From NCBI RefSeq assembly GCF_901827175.1, contig NZ_LR594663.1:248001-312000 (forward strand): 64,000 bases of DNA, in the 5' to 3' direction. Within the stretch, counting starts at the first letter, position 1. Every line of letters starts with the position of its first letter. The position numbers and the translations under genes are program-made. Below, one piece after another: positions 8,639 to 17,683 of this stretch. This stretch comes from Variovorax sp. RA8. GTDB taxonomy: Bacteria > Pseudomonadota > Gammaproteobacteria > Burkholderiales > Burkholderiaceae_C. Below the pieces are notes generated by a model. That model saw nothing but the letters and a program-made list of their open reading frames with translations. It was not told the DNA's origin and searched no databases.

Positions 8639-9645
8639 ATGAACACGCTCGACACCGGGTACCGTGGGCCGCGCCCGCTCAGACGCAGGACGGTCCTTGC
8701 CGCCGGCCTGGGGCTGGCGGCGACGATCGCGCACGCCCGCGTTGCACTGCCCGTGCGCAAGGTGACCGTGATTCTTCCGTTCGGTCTCGGCGGATCGGCG
8801 GACGTGATCGCGCGTGCGCTGGGTGCGGGCATGGCTGAGGAGCTCGGCCTGCCGATCGTCATGGACAACCGCCCCGGCGCGTCGGGCGCCATCGCCGCGT
8901 CCGCCGCCGCGCGCGCGCCCGGCGACGGATCGACGCTGTTCTTCGGCGCATCGTCGACCCAGTCCGTGCTGCCGAACGTGCGGACCTCGCTGCCGTTCGA
9001 TCCGGTGGCGGACTTCACGCCGATCTCGATGGTGGCGGAGGTCGAGAATGCGCTGGTGGTCACGCCCTCGCTGCCGGTGCGGTCGGTCGGCGATCTCGTC
9101 GCGGATGGCGAGGCGCGCCCCGGGAACTGGCCTACGGTTCCTTCGGTGGCGGCAGCATCACCCATCTCGCAGGCGAGCTTTTCAAGATGTCGGCCGGCAT
9201 CGACATGCTGCACGTGCCCTACAAGACCGCGACGGACCAGGACGTGGCGCTCATGACCGGCGAACTGCAGTGCGCCTTCGTCACCCTGGCTTCGTCCATG
9301 CCACACATCCAGGCCGGGAAGATGCGGCCATTGGCCCTGGCCAGCCGCGAGCGCTCGCCGTTCCTGCCGAATGTGCCATCGACGGCCGAGGCGGGCTATC
9401 CGACCGTGGTCGCGGTGTCGTGGGGGGCGCTCTACGCGCCTCGCAAAATGGACCCGGCGCCGGCCGCCACCTTCAACGCCGCCGTCCGCGCGGCCCTGGA
9501 GCGCTCCGATGTACGGCAGCGCCTGGCCACCATCCACGCACGGCCGATGGCGAGGTCGCCGCAGGAGCTCGCCGAGTACAAGGCGCGCGACCGGGCGCGC
9601 TGGGCCGAGGTGGTCAAGGTCGCCCACATTCAGCAGGAGAGCTGA
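8639..9645 (+). pseudogene. Bug/TctC-type binding protein, broken by one missing base
   Basis: The first part (signal peptide, then VILPFGLGGSADVIARALGA, MDNRPGASGAIAAS and VADFTPISMVAEVENALVV) and the second part (IDMLHVPYKTATDQDVALMT to the end) are in different frames. Adding one G in the GGG run at 9122-9124 restores a continuous family-length product of about 335 aa, reading GELAYGS across the join. This is either a real frameshift or a base-calling error in a G run. It is paralogous to 4607-5581 and pairs likewise with a Hyi-like gene directly downstream. Confidence 0.8.
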
Positions 9646-9647
9646 GC

Positions 9648-10442
9648 ATGATCCGGCTCGATCCCAACCTGCGCTGGCTGTATACCGAGCTTCCCATGGC
9701 CGAGCGTGCCGGCGCGGCGGCGGCCGATGGATTCCAGGGTGTCGAAGTGGCGTTTCCGTATGCGGTCGCGGCGCCCAACTACCGGGCCGGCCTCGAAGCG
9801 TCGGGCCTGACCCTCGTGCAGATCCTTTCACCAACCGACTGGGACGCGGGTGAGCGCGGGCTGGCATGCCTGCCCGGTCGGGAGGACGACTTCCGGGCCA
9901 CGATCCAGGCCGCCGTCGCCTACGCCGTCGAATGCGGCCGGCCCTTGGTCCACGCGCCGCTGGGCAACGTGCCCGCCGGTGCGAAGCGGGCCGACTGCAT
10001 CGCCGTGGCGCGCGAGAACCTGCGCTGGGCTGCCGACGTGGCTGGCGCGCACGGGCTCACGGTCCTGATCGAGGCTTGCTGCAGGGCGCGGATCGCCGAC
10101 TACCTGGTCCATGCCAACAGGGATGCGGTGGCCTTGGTCGAATCCGTGGCGCGCAGCAACCTGAAGCTGTGCTTTGACACCTACCACGTGGCGATGGAGG
10201 GGAACGCGCTGGCGGAGGATCTCGACATCGCCTGGCCGCACGTCGGGCACGTGCAGATCGGCAACGCACCCGGGCGCCACGAGCCAGGCGAGGGCGAACT
10301 GGACCTGCAGGCCTTCCTCGGGCTGTTGGAGCGGCGCGGCTGGAACGGCTGGGTCGGGCTGGAGTACACGCCGCGCCGCAATACTACCGACTCGCTGGCC
10401 TGGGCGCGTGCGCTGGGCCTGCTTCCGGAGCACGTGCAATGA
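9648..10442 (+). CDS. Hydroxypyruvate isomerase family sugar isomerase (second copy)
   Basis: A 264-aa Hyi-like TIM barrel. It starts MIRLDPNLRWLYTELPMAER and has LIEACCRARIADYLVHANRD (first Glu), CFDTYHVAMEG, VGHVQIGNAPGRHEPGEGEL and the closing LEYTPRRNTTDSLAWARALG (second Glu), as in hydroxypyruvate isomerases. It is closer to canonical Hyi at the substrate loop than the copy at 3777-4610, which has AFAPDRLGPDEAG there. ATG 9648 lies just behind the Bug stop with AGGAGA upstream. Its stop overlaps the next ATG (ATGA). Confidence 0.82.
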   Translation: MIRLDPNLRWLYTELPMAERAGAAAADGFQGVEVAFPYAVAAPNYRAGLEASGLTLVQILSPTDWDAGERGLACLPGREDDFRATIQAAVAYAVECGRPLVHAPLGNVPAGAKRADCIAVARENLRWAADVAGAHGLTVLIEACCRARIADYLVHANRDAVALVESVARSNLKLCFDTYHVAMEGNALAEDLDIAWPHVGHVQIGNAPGRHEPGEGELDLQAFLGLLERRGWNGWVGLEYTPRRNTTDSLAWARALGLLPEHVQ

Positions 10443-10930
10443 GCGATGTGCAAGCCCTGATCGGCACCTGGCGCCTGGTGTCATTCCGCATCCTGTACGA
10501 CGACGGCAGCGTGGAGTTTCCGATGGGCGCCGATGCCGAAGGCCTGATCGTCTACACCCACGCCGGCTTTATGACCGGCGCGCTGATGCAGCGTGGCCGA
10601 CCGAAATTTTCTGCGATGCGTTCCTCGGTGGCGGAGCGCGGCATCGGCTCGGCCGACGAGATCGTTGCCGCTTTCAACGGCTATTTTTCGTATTTCTGCC
10701 GGTTCGAAACTGATCCGGCCCAACGCAAGGTAATACACCGCGTCATCGCCTGCCATCTTCCGGATTGGGAAGGCCGCACGCTGGAGCGGTTCTGGCAGTT
10801 CGAGGACGCCGGCGGTCGACGGCAGCTGACGCTGCGGTCCGCGCCGCTGTCGATCAACGACCGCCGGGCCTACAACGAGTTGAAGTTCCTGCGCGAACCG
10901 GACGTTCTCCCGATCGAGGTGCAACCATGA
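10439..10930 (+). CDS. Lipocalin-like domain protein
   Basis: A 163-aa soluble protein starting MSDVQALIGTWRLVSFRILY, the GTWrL opening of the lipocalin_5-type domain. It continues with GLIVYTHAGFMTGALMQRGR and the TDPAQRKVIHRVIACHLPDW region of that family. No signal peptide is seen, so it is probably cytoplasmic. Family members are found in catabolic and polyketide operons and may bind or rearrange small hydrophobic substrates; the exact role is unknown. It is coupled by ATGA overlaps on both sides. Confidence 0.72.
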   Translation: MSDVQALIGTWRLVSFRILYDDGSVEFPMGADAEGLIVYTHAGFMTGALMQRGRPKFSAMRSSVAERGIGSADEIVAAFNGYFSYFCRFETDPAQRKVIHRVIACHLPDWEGRTLERFWQFEDAGGRRQLTLRSAPLSINDRRAYNELKFLREPDVLPIEVQP

Positions 10931-10971
10931 ACAAGCGTCTTTCCGTCGAGACGACGGAGGTGGTCGCATGA
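10927..10971 (+). CDS. 14-codon mini-frame bridging two genes
   Basis: ATG 10927 overlaps the stop of the lipocalin-like gene (ATGA). The 14 codons (MNKRLSVETTEVVA) end in a TGA that overlaps the ATG of the next gene (ATGA at 10968). Ribosomes could pass through it by termination-reinitiation, so it may couple the two genes rather than make a functional peptide. GACGGAGG within it supplies the ribosome binding site of the next gene. A similar arrangement occurs at 57621-57719. Confidence 0.3.
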   Translation: MNKRLSVETTEVVA

Positions 10972-11951
10972 GGGCCGTGCTCATCGCGCGCGGCGACAGC
11001 GGCGTGCCGCACCCTCTGCTGCATGACGTGGCAGAAGCTGCGCCCGGCCCGCGCGAGGTACTGGTCAGGGTGCTGGCGGCCGGCATGAACCGGGCCGACC
11101 TGTCCTTGAAGACCGGTCACTTCCGTGCCATGACGGGCAGCGGCCCAGCCGGCGTGGCCGGGCTCGAGATGGCCGGTGAGGTCGTCGGCTGCGGCACGGA
11201 TGTCCAGGGCTTTGGGCTCGGCGACAGGGTCATGGCGATGTGCAGCGGCGCGCACGCGGAACGGGTCTGCGTGGACGAACGCCTGCTCATGCGCGTCCCC
11301 GCCGGCGTGGATGTGCTGCAGGCGGCCGCCTGGCCGGCCGCGCTGATGACGGCGCACGACGCACTCGTCACCAACGGGCGCCTGGCGCGCGGCGATCATG
11401 TTCTCGTGCAGGCCGCCAGTTCAGTGGTCGGCATCGCCGCGGTCCAGCTGGCCCGGCTGCTCGGCGCCGAGCAGGTGATCGGCACCAGCACGTCCGCCGA
11501 CAAATGGGAGCGCCTGCGCGCGCTGGGCGCGACCCTGGCTGCGCACGGCGGCCCCACGCTGGAGGCTGCCGTCAGGGAAGCGACGCACGGGCATGGCGTG
11601 GACGTGGTGGTCGACCATCTGGGTGCGCCTGCGCTCGCCGAGAACATGGCCAGCGCAGCCGTCGGCGCACGCATCGTGAGCGTGGGGCGCATGGGCGGCA
11701 CTGCCGGGGCGATCGACCTTGACCTGCTCTCGCTCAAGCGGCTGTCGCTGGTCGGCGTGACCTTTCGCACGCGCACCGTCGACGATGTGGCCGCGCTGAT
11801 CGCGCGCATGCTGGCCGACCTTGCCCCGCTGCTCCAGGGCGGGCGCTTCAGCATGCCGATCGACAAGGTGTTCGCCCTGGAAGACGTGGCCCAGGCCCAT
11901 GCGTGGATGAAGTCACGCCAGCAATTCGGCAAGGTGATCCTGCAACCATGA
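10968..11951 (+). CDS. NADPH:quinone oxidoreductase-like MDR dehydrogenase
   Basis: A 327-aa medium-chain dehydrogenase/reductase of the quinone oxidoreductase (QOR) group. The GroES-like N-terminal domain (GMNRADLSLKTGHF, GLEMAGEVVGCGTDVQGFGL) lacks the zinc-ligand pattern of alcohol dehydrogenases. The Rossmann segment reads VLVQAASSVVGIAAVQLARL, and the protein closes with IDKVFALEDVAQAHAWM. It probably reduces an enone- or quinone-like intermediate with NADPH. The stop overlaps the SDR start (ATGA). Substrate unknown. Confidence 0.82.
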   Translation: MRAVLIARGDSGVPHPLLHDVAEAAPGPREVLVRVLAAGMNRADLSLKTGHFRAMTGSGPAGVAGLEMAGEVVGCGTDVQGFGLGDRVMAMCSGAHAERVCVDERLLMRVPAGVDVLQAAAWPAALMTAHDALVTNGRLARGDHVLVQAASSVVGIAAVQLARLLGAEQVIGTSTSADKWERLRALGATLAAHGGPTLEAAVREATHGHGVDVVVDHLGAPALAENMASAAVGARIVSVGRMGGTAGAIDLDLLSLKRLSLVGVTFRTRTVDDVAALIARMLADLAPLLQGGRFSMPIDKVFALEDVAQAHAWMKSRQQFGKVILQP

Positions 11952-12694
11952 CACAAGTCAGAACTCAGCGATTTGCCTGGATCACCGGCGCGGGCTCCGG
12001 GATCGGCAGGGCAGCCGCGCTGGCCCTGGCGCAGGCAGGCCATGTCGTTGCCCTGTCCGGCCGCCGGGCCGACGCGCTGCAGGCCGTGGCCGGCCAGGTG
12101 GCCGCGCAGGGTGGCACCGCGCACAGCTTCGTCCTGGACGTGAGGGACAGCGAGGCCGTCACGTCCACGTTCGCGGCCATCGAGCGCGATGTCGGGCCTG
12201 TCGACGTGTTGGTGAACAGCGCCGGCATCAACGTGACTGCGCGGTCCTGGGCCGAGGTCGGCATCGCCGCCTGGCGCCAGGTCGTGGACGTGAACCTTAC
12301 TGGAACATTCCAGTGCATGCACGCCGTGCTGCCGTCGATGCGCGCCCGGCGCGACGGCCTCGTCATCAACGTCGCGTCGTGGGCAGGCCGGCATGCCTCG
12401 CCGCTGGTCGGGCCCGGGTACAACGCGACCAAGCATGCGGTAGTCGCTCTGACGCACAGCTTCAACATGGAGGAAGGGCGCAACGGCTTGCGCGCCTGTG
12501 TGCTGATGCCCGGCGAAACCGACACGCCGATCCTGGACCAGCGGCCGGTGCCCGTGCTGGCGCAGGAGCGCGCCCGGATGCTGCAGGAGCATGACCTGGG
12601 CCAGACCGTCGCCTTCCTCGCCAGCATGCCGGGGCGGGTCTGCGTCAACGAGATCCTGATCAGCCCAACCCACAACCGGGCCTTCGGTGCGTGA
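11948..12694 (+). CDS. Short-chain dehydrogenase/reductase (SDR)
   Basis: A 248-aa classical SDR. The cofactor motif is TGAGSGIGRAAALALAQAG, followed by NSAGIN, a catalytic Ser in NVASWAGR, and the pair GPGYNATKHAV (Tyr-x3-Lys). It would oxidise or reduce a hydroxyl/carbonyl group on the pathway intermediate. It is the last gene of the operon, with its ATG overlapping the MDR stop. In a glyoxylate-carboligase-like scheme it could play the tartronate-semialdehyde-reductase role, but it is not homologous to GarR/GlxR, so this is only a guess. Confidence 0.88.
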   Translation: MTQVRTQRFAWITGAGSGIGRAAALALAQAGHVVALSGRRADALQAVAGQVAAQGGTAHSFVLDVRDSEAVTSTFAAIERDVGPVDVLVNSAGINVTARSWAEVGIAAWRQVVDVNLTGTFQCMHAVLPSMRARRDGLVINVASWAGRHASPLVGPGYNATKHAVVALTHSFNMEEGRNGLRACVLMPGETDTPILDQRPVPVLAQERARMLQEHDLGQTVAFLASMPGRVCVNEILISPTHNRAFGA

Positions 12695-12935
12695 CGGGCC
12701 GGAACGAACCGACGCATCCATGAGCACCTCGATAAGGGAATGTTATCCAGCCATGCGCCGCTCGGCAGTCGATCGCTCTTCGATTCGCCTTTGACCTTGG
12801 AGGGTGAGTCGGCAAAGGCCTGCGCTGCGCCGTCCACCATCCGCACACAGTTCATCGGTGACCGGCGGGCGACCCAGCCGATCCGGCCCCTGCAAGGCTG
12901 GTGCCTCTGGCGTGTCGAAGCCTTCGACGAGCGTG

Positions 12936-13151
12936 TCAAAGGCCCCACGCAGGGACTCGGACGATTCGAGGGGCGACGAACTCGGAACCGATCGTGCCGG
13001 AGGCCACGATGCGGGCGGTCGCGTCGATGTTGCCGCCCGGCGCGAAAGGCACCACCAGCCGGATCGGCTTGTCCGGGTACTGGGCGTGCACGACGCTGCC
13101 CGCCATCAGGGCGATCGAGAACAGGCAGCGGCGAAAGCGTGCGAAAAGCAT
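12936..13151 (-). pseudogene. Truncated Bug/TctC-type binding protein
   Basis: The first 47 residues are a normal signal peptide ([17 protein letters not shown]) and the family start [16 protein letters not shown] with [12 protein letters not shown]. The next residues, TIGSEFVA, normally occur some 25 residues later, so an internal deletion is likely, and homology is lost after that. It is oriented like the ABC operon to its right but is separated from it by the end of the permease gene. The 240 bases between it and the SDR stop (12695-12935) hold nothing recognisable. Confidence 0.7.
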
Positions 13152-13214
13152 GGGATGTCTCCGAAAGGCCCATCGAGGGCAGATTGGTTAGCGTGAAGCC
13201 GGGTCGGTCCCGCT

Positions 13215-13883
13215 TCAGCGCGCATGCCTGCGCCGCTCCAGCAACGTCAGAAGCCGCACGACGGGCAGCAGCAGGACCAGGTAGATGCAGGCGGCGATGA
13301 CGATCGGCGTCGGGTTGTAGGTCAGGGCCTGGGCCTGGCGCGCATTGCCGAGCAACTCCGGCACCGCCACGACGCTCGCGAGCGAGGTCATCTTGATGAC
13401 CTCGAGCGTGTTACTGATCAGGTCCGGGCGCATGTTGCGGATCGCCTGCGGCAGCACGATCGACCGCATGACCTGCAGCCGGGCGAGGCCCGTCGACCGG
13501 CCGGCTTCGACCTGGCGCGACGAGACGCTCTCGATGCCCGCGCGGAACACCTCGCCGTAGTAGCTCGAGGTCGTGAGCGTGAACGCGATGGCGACGGCGC
13601 CGAGGCGCGGCAGGTCCAGGCCGGCGAACGGCGCGCCGAAGTAGATGAAGATCAGCAGCACCAGCGGCGGAAACGCGCGGAAGAAATCCACGTAGACCAC
13701 CAGTGCCCAGCGCAGCCATCGGGCACCGAGGTTGCCTGCCACGGCCAGCAGCATCCCGCTGAGGATGCCCAGCGGAACGACGATCGCCGACAACAGCAGC
13801 GTGTACGCGAGCCCGCCGAGCAGGAAGCGCCATACCTGGTCGATGACGCCGGGGTTGAAGAAATTCTGGGCCAGTGCGTCCAT
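13215..13883 (-). CDS. ABC transporter permease, polar amino acid type (second subunit)
   Basis: A 222-aa inner-membrane protein with about five membrane segments of the His/Glu/Gln/Arg/opine (HisM/GlnP) group. It has GGLAYTLLLSAIVVPLGIL near the start, FRAFPPLVLLIFIYFG, and the EAA loop EAGRSTGLARLQVMRSIVLP that contacts the ATPase. ATG 13883 with GGAGG upstream is preferred over TTG 13904; it starts a few bases after the previous stop. It works with 13888-14568, 14596-15435 and 15432-16268. It is the last gene of the minus-strand run. Confidence 0.9.
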   Translation of the reverse strand: MDALAQNFFNPGVIDQVWRFLLGGLAYTLLLSAIVVPLGILSGMLLAVAGNLGARWLRWALVVYVDFFRAFPPLVLLIFIYFGAPFAGLDLPRLGAVAIAFTLTTSSYYGEVFRAGIESVSSRQVEAGRSTGLARLQVMRSIVLPQAIRNMRPDLISNTLEVIKMTSLASVVAVPELLGNARQAQALTYNPTPIVIAACIYLVLLLPVVRLLTLLERRRHAR

Positions 13884-13887
13884 GCTG

Positions 13888-14568
13888 TCAGTGCCTCCAA
13901 GCAAAGCGGGTTTCGATCCATCGCCCGAGCGCGACCACGGGCACGAAGAGCGCCAGGTAGGCCAGGGCGCCCAGCGTCAGCGGCGTCGCGTTGGCCGCCA
14001 GGCTCGACGAGGAGGAGGCCTGGTTTAGGATTTCCGAGAGCGCGACGACCGAGCCGAGTGCGGTTCCCTTGGTGATGGCGATGACCCGGTTGGTGAGCGG
14101 CGCGACCGTGATGCGCAGTGCCTGCGGGAGCACGACCAGCCGCAGTGTCTGGAAGCGCGTCATGCCGGTCGATCGAGCGGCCTCGGACTGTCCCTTCGCC
14201 ACCGTCTGGATGCCGGCCCAGAAGACCTCCTCGGAGAAGGCCGCCAGCACCAGCGACAGTGCCAGCCAGGTGGCGACGAAGGCGCTCATCGCCAGGTCGA
14301 TGTACGGGAAGGCGAAGAACAGCAGGATGATCACCACCAGCGGCGGCAGTGCGCGCATCACGTCGGCAAAGACCACGATGAGCAGGTTGACGGCCCGCAC
14401 CTGAAAGGCGCGGACCACCGCCAGCAGCAGGCCGGCGCTCAAGCCGGCCGCGATGACGACCGCGCCCAGCTGCAGGGTGACCACGAAGCCCTCGCCGATC
14501 TTCGGCAGGTACTCGAGCGCCACGCCCGCATTGAAGAAGGCGTCGATGAATCGCTCCAGGTTCGTCAT
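13888..14568 (-). CDS. ABC transporter permease, polar amino acid type (first subunit)
   Basis: A 226-aa permease with the HisM/GlnP topology: GEGFVVTLQLGAVVIAAGL, MRALPPLVVIILLFFAFPYI, and the EAA motif EAARSTGMTRFQTLRLVVLP. With the second permease it forms the membrane channel. The two are only about 35 percent alike by eye, so a heterodimeric channel is expected. An unusual run of five serines (QASSSSSLAA) lies in the periplasmic/TM loop near residue 190. Confidence 0.9.
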   Translation of the reverse strand: MTNLERFIDAFFNAGVALEYLPKIGEGFVVTLQLGAVVIAAGLSAGLLLAVVRAFQVRAVNLLIVVFADVMRALPPLVVIILLFFAFPYIDLAMSAFVATWLALSLVLAAFSEEVFWAGIQTVAKGQSEAARSTGMTRFQTLRLVVLPQALRITVAPLTNRVIAITKGTALGSVVALSEILNQASSSSSLAANATPLTLGALAYLALFVPVVALGRWIETRFAWRH

Positions 14569-14595
14569 GGCTGCGCCTCCTTCGACGGCATCGGC

Positions 14596-15435
14596 TCAGC
14601 CATGGGAGATGCGCGAGAGGAACTCTCGCGTCCGTGCTTCGCGAGGGGCGCCGAACACCTGCTCGGGCGAACCCTGCTCGAGGATCACGCCCTGGTCCAT
14701 GAAGATCACCCGGTCCGCGACCGCGCGGGCGAACTGCATCTCGTGCGTGACCACGATCATCGTCATGCCGCTGTCGCGCAGCTCGCGCATCACCTTCAGC
14801 ACGCCGCCCACCAGTTCGGGGTCGAGCGCGCTGGTGGGTTCGTCGAACAGCATCGCCACGGGCGCGAGCGCCAGGCCGCGCGCGATGCCCACCCGCTGCT
14901 GTTGACCCCCCGAGAGTTCGCCGGGGTAGGCTTGCGCCTTCTCGGCCAGGCCGACGCGCGCGAGCGCCTCCCGGCCCTTGAGTTCGGCCTCGGCGCGCCC
15001 CATGCGCTGCACCTTGCGCAGCGCCAGCGTCACGTTGGCCAATGCCGTCATGTGCGGATAGAGGTTGAACTGCTGAAACACCATGCCGATCTTCTGGCGC
15101 AGGCGGTTGAGGTTCACGCCGGAGGCGGTGATGTCGACCCCGTCGAAGACCACCGTTCCAGCCGAAGGCTCCTCGAGCCGGTTGCAGCAGCGCAGCAGCG
15201 TGCTCTTGCCGGACCCCGAGGAGCCGATCAGCACCACCACCTCGCCGAGCGCGACGTCGAGGTCGACGCCCTTGAGGACCTGGTTTTGGCCATAGGCCTT
15301 GCGCAGGCCGCGGATCTGGAGGATCGGTCGTCCGATGTCGGGACGCGAGGGATCGGTCTCGTTCGAGGCAGCAGGAGTCGTCATCGTGGTGTTGCGGAAG
15401 AAAGGGATGTCGGCCATCACGCCGTGGCGCTTCAT
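14596..15435 (-). CDS. ABC transporter ATP-binding protein, polar amino acid type
   Basis: An ATPase of the GlnQ/HisP class. It has Walker [13 protein letters not shown]-loop [11 protein letters not shown], signature [14 protein letters not shown], Walker [14 protein letters not shown] and switch VVTHEM. The conserved domain starts near [16 protein letters not shown]. Three starts are possible: 15435 (ATGA overlap with the binding-protein stop, chosen here, 279 aa), 15417 and 15384 (262 aa, closer to the usual family length of about 245-260). Confidence 0.92.
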   Translation of the reverse strand: MKRHGVMADIPFFRNTTMTTPAASNETDPSRPDIGRPILQIRGLRKAYGQNQVLKGVDLDVALGEVVVLIGSSGSGKSTLLRCCNRLEEPSAGTVVFDGVDITASGVNLNRLRQKIGMVFQQFNLYPHMTALANVTLALRKVQRMGRAEAELKGREALARVGLAEKAQAYPGELSGGQQQRVGIARGLALAPVAMLFDEPTSALDPELVGGVLKVMRELRDSGMTMIVVTHEMQFARAVADRVIFMDQGVILEQGSPEQVFGAPREARTREFLSRISHG

Positions 15436-16268
15436 GAACATTGCAGGCTCACGGGGCGCGCGTCGTAGCCTTCGAGCCCGGACACGCCGTGCCCGGCGTC
15501 GATGCTGCGGATCACCGAGTCCGCCGCGGGCGGCACCCCCAGCCACTTCTCGTGAAGCTTCGCGAGCGTGCCGTCCTGCTTCATGCACTTGATGGTCATG
15601 GAGAGCTGGTCGCGCAGGGCCACCTCGGTCTTGCGCGTCGAGATCGCGAACACCTGCCCGGTCTTGATCAGCAACGCCGGCTTGACGAGCGGGTTCTGCT
15701 TGCCGGCCCACTTGACCGCGAAGTCGTTGGCCAGCGCGGCGTTCGCCCGGCCGGACAGCACCGCCTGGATCGCGTCCGCGACGCTGTCGTAGACGTCGCA
15801 GCCCAGGCCGTAGCGGGCGCTGTTCTCGGCGCACCACTTGTCGAAGATGGAGCCCTTGTTGATCGCCACCCGCTTCCCCTTGAGCTGTTCGAGGGCCGTG
15901 ATCTCCGGGTCGGACTTCTTCACGAGGAACTGGTAGTCGGTGTTGACGAAACCCTCGGTGAACAGCAGGTTCGCCGCGCGCTCCCGGGTCGCCACCGTCG
16001 GCGCCAGCCAGTCGTACTTGCCCGAAGCCAGGCCCGGGATCAGCCCCGAGAAGGAACTCACCTCGACATTGAGCTTGCGCCCCATGCGGCGCGCCACTTC
16101 CTGGCTGACGTCGACGAAATAACCTTCCACGCCGCCGCCAAGCTTGCTCATGCTCATCGGGGGGAAGGTCGCGTCCAGGCCGGTGCTGAAGGCGGATTGC
16201 GCGGAAGCGGAGGCCCAGGCTGTGGCCAGCAGGGACACGGCGAGCACGGTACGGGGGATGGCGGTCAT
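15432..16268 (-). CDS. ABC transporter substrate-binding protein, amino-acid (SBP_bac_3) type
   Basis: A 278-aa periplasmic receptor. It has a signal peptide ([19 protein letters not shown]) followed by a family-3 extracellular solute-binding fold: [23 protein letters not shown], the [18 protein letters not shown] ligand loop, and [13 protein letters not shown]. Such receptors usually bind polar amino acids or related acids. It is the first of four transporter genes and follows the PrpD-like gene by 71 bases, so it probably imports the substrate or a co-substrate of the enzymes encoded upstream. Confidence 0.88.
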   Translation of the reverse strand: MTAIPRTVLAVSLLATAWASASAQSAFSTGLDATFPPMSMSKLGGGVEGYFVDVSQEVARRMGRKLNVEVSSFSGLIPGLASGKYDWLAPTVATRERAANLLFTEGFVNTDYQFLVKKSDPEITALEQLKGKRVAINKGSIFDKWCAENSARYGLGCDVYDSVADAIQAVLSGRANAALANDFAVKWAGKQNPLVKPALLIKTGQVFAISTRKTEVALRDQLSMTIKCMKQDGTLAKLHEKWLGVPPAADSVIRSIDAGHGVSGLEGYDARPVSLQCS

Positions 16269-16339
16269 GGGGATCCTTGGAGGTGTCGAGGTCTTGGAGG
16301 TGGAAACGGGAACCGCGGCGGGCGGCGGACTTCTTCTCT

Positions 16340-17683
16340 TCATGCGGGCCGGCGCAGCAGGCCGCGCCATCGCTCGAACGAGGTGCCCGCATTGCCCAGC
16401 GCGAGCGTGGCCTCGAGCAAGGCCTCGCAATGCGGGCCGGGCCAGACCCGGCCCGTGAGCTGCAGGAACTTGCCGGCGAGCTCCTCGAGGCCGTAGGGGG
16501 CGGCGTCGTCGCCGCGGTTGAAGGCGACCTCGGCCGCCACGGTGCGGCCATCGGTGCGACGCACCGATACGCGCGCGGGGCGCTCATCGGGCAGCCGCGC
16601 GCTCATGGCGGCGTCTTCCCGCACGGTGACCTTCTGCGCCAGGGCCAGGACGCCCGCATCGCGCACCGCCTCCCAGGTGAAGGCCTCGAGCCGGCTGTGA
16701 CCGTGGTGGAGGCGCGTGGCGACCGCGAAGGGGATCGAGAACTTCGCGCCCAGCGTGTTGGCCGGCACCGCGTTGTCCATCTCGGCGGCCATGCCGTAGG
16801 TCTCGACGACGACGGCCTCGACGTCCTGCGGCTCGGGCAACTCGCCGCGTTCGGCCAGGACGTCGAGTGCGTCGAGCGTCCCGTGGTTGAAGCGGCAGCA
16901 GGCGTGCAGCTTGAAGTAGTTGCGCATCAGCTGCCACTGGCTGCCGAGTCCGTCGATCGCCTGCCCGGGATCGAAGGCATCGGAGACGATGGACGTGAAC
17001 AGCGTGTGCAGGCCATCGGCCTCGCCGCCGAAGCCGGCCGCATGGAGTTCCAGCGCGAGGATGCCGTTGCGATTGGCCAGCCCCGCATAGACGTTGCGTA
17101 CCAGGCCTCCCTGCAGCATCGTCAACTTCGAGGTCGCGGTGGTCAGCGACGCGGCGATGTTCAGCACGTTGCGCATGGCGCCCTCCCCCCTGCCCGCGGC
17201 GCGCGCCGCCGCGGCGGCAGCACCGATCGTTCCCCAGGTGCCGTGGGTGTGCATGCTCGCGCGCAGCCGGCTGGCGGCGGCGAGCCGCGCTCCCACCTCG
17301 TAGCCGACGACCACCGCCGCCAGGAAGGTGTCGGCGTCGGCACCCATCGTCTCGGCGATCGCCAGGGCGGCCGGCACCGCATGGATGGCCGGATGGCCAC
17401 GGGCGAAGCGATTGCCTTCGTCCATCTCCAGGAAAGTGCCACCGGTGCCGTTGAGAAACGCAGCCGAGTCCGCACCGGCGTGCCGCGCAAACCCGATCGG
17501 CGTGGCGGCGCCGCTCGCCGACTGCGAATCCGCCAGCGCCCGCAGCTCGGGCTCGACGCTGCCGCCGGCGATGGCGCCGATCGTGTCCGCGAGGATCCAC
17601 CGGGCGTGCTGCTGCACCTCGGGTGCGAGCCGCTCGAACGACAACCCGGCCGCGAAGGCGCCGAGCGCTTGCCGGTAGCTCAT
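16340..17683 (-). CDS. MmgE/PrpD family protein (2-methylcitrate/cis-aconitate-type dehydratase family)
   Basis: A 447-aa member of the MmgE/PrpD family. It has the N-terminal helical domain ([20 protein letters not shown]), [40 protein letters not shown] and the [18 protein letters not shown] segment. The family includes 2-methylcitrate dehydratase, cis-aconitate decarboxylase and iminodisuccinate epimerase, so the reaction on a di- or tricarboxylate is open. Next to TcuAB, dehydration or isomerisation of a tricarboxylate is a reasonable guess. ATG 17683 overlaps the dehydrogenase stop (ATGA). Confidence 0.85.
   Translation of the reverse strand: MSYRQALGAFAAGLSFERLAPEVQQHARWILADTIGAIAGGSVEPELRALADSQSASGAATPIGFARHAGADSAAFLNGTGGTFLEMDEGNRFARGHPAIHAVPAALAIAETMGADADTFLAAVVVGYEVGARLAAASRLRASMHTHGTWGTIGAAAAAARAAGRGEGAMRNVLNIAASLTTATSKLTMLQGGLVRNVYAGLANRNGILALELHAAGFGGEADGLHTLFTSIVSDAFDPGQAIDGLGSQWQLMRNYFKLHACCRFNHGTLDALDVLAERGELPEPQDVEAVVVETYGMAAEMDNAVPANTLGAKFSIPFAVATRLHHGHSRLEAFTWEAVRDAGVLALAQKVTVREDAAMSARLPDERPARVSVRRTDGRTVAAEVAFNRGDDAAPYGLEELAGKFLQLTGRVWPGPHCEALLEATLALGNAGTSFERWRGLLRRPA

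Noticed and set aside
16269..16587. Upstream extension of the ABC ATPase and binding-protein frames
   Set aside because: The extended residues are low-complexity and overlap the PrpD-like gene; the family N-termini begin at 15435 or later and at 16268.
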